A stretch of 5,319 nt of DNA from an uncultured Flavobacteriales bacterium. GTDB lineage: Bacteria; Bacteroidota; Bacteroidia; Flavobacteriales; UBA1820. The notes beneath the pieces are model-generated. The model saw only the letters and a program-made list of their open reading frames with translations. It was not told where the DNA came from and made no database searches. Positions 5,296-5,319 of this stretch are shown here, one piece after another; position 1 is the stretch's first letter, and each line of letters opens with the position of its first letter. Location: contig CALJDR010000006.1 in the NCBI GenBank assembly GCA_938023515.1, positions 1 to 5,319 on the forward strand, written 5' to 3'. A program made the translations under genes and the position numbers.

Positions 5296-5319
5296 CTGTC
5301 TCTTATACACATCTCCGAG
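5296..5319. other. Nextera/Tn5 sequencing adapter, not genomic
   Basis: CTGTCTCTTATACACATCT (5296-5314) is the exact 19-bp Tn5 mosaic end used in tagmentation libraries. The following CCGAG (5315-5319) is how the Nextera read-2 adapter continues. Biological sequence ends at 5295. Translating across it yields the familiar artefact MCIRDR in another frame. Confidence 0.97.

Noticed and set aside
5127..5312. Minus-strand open frame beginning MCIRDR
   Set aside because: The start is the translated Tn5 mosaic end of the sequencing adapter and the rest is a shadow of the ABC ATPase gene.

Overview
The window looks like one end-piece of a draft chromosome assembly from a member of the Bacteroidota. 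Alistipes/Rikenellaceae is a plausible placement, but it rests on general protein flavour and moderate GC and was not searched. Supporting signs are a LysS with the C-terminal extension I associate with Bacteroidota, promoters of the TAnnTTTG (-7) / TTG (-33) type, A-rich leaders that mostly lack Shine-Dalgarno sequences, and a TTTCTTTTG/CAAAAGAAA hairpin of a kind common in that phylum. The last 24 bases (5296-5319) are not biological. They are the Tn5 mosaic end plus the start of a Nextera adapter, so the final gene is cut by the library or assembly.

Layout. Bases 1-99 are non-coding, with a strong 13-bp inverted repeat at the very edge. A long hairpin terminator (100-140) follows lysS, which runs leftward (159-1874) and encodes class II lysyl-tRNA synthetase. 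A divergent intergenic region (1875-2084) carries two back-to-back promoters, each with a 20-bp spacer. The rightward one is covered by two tandem copies of an 18-bp palindrome. Rightward genes follow: a four-helix membrane protein of unknown function (2085-2561), an overlapping 66-residue Xre-type regulator (2551-2751), a secreted basic helical protein with internal repeats (2840-3382), and a YccF-type membrane protein (3395-3763) ending at a clear terminator (3807-3844). Converging on this from the right is a leftward pair: a tandem ABC ATPase resembling ModF (5295 down to 4235, 5' end missing), coupled by a 4-nt overlap to a DUF454/YbaN membrane protein (4238 down to 3873).

How the parts may work together. 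lysS is housekeeping. The most interesting unit is the membrane protein plus small repressor cassette. The regulator gene overlaps the membrane gene, and the shared promoter contains tandem palindromes sitting on its -33 and -7 elements, which suggests autorepression. The secreted protein and YccF may be read through from the same promoter, since I see no convincing promoter before them. If so, this would be an envelope-directed operon. The ABC protein visibly has one intact and one degenerate ATPase half. No mobile element, CRISPR array, tRNA or rRNA was seen.
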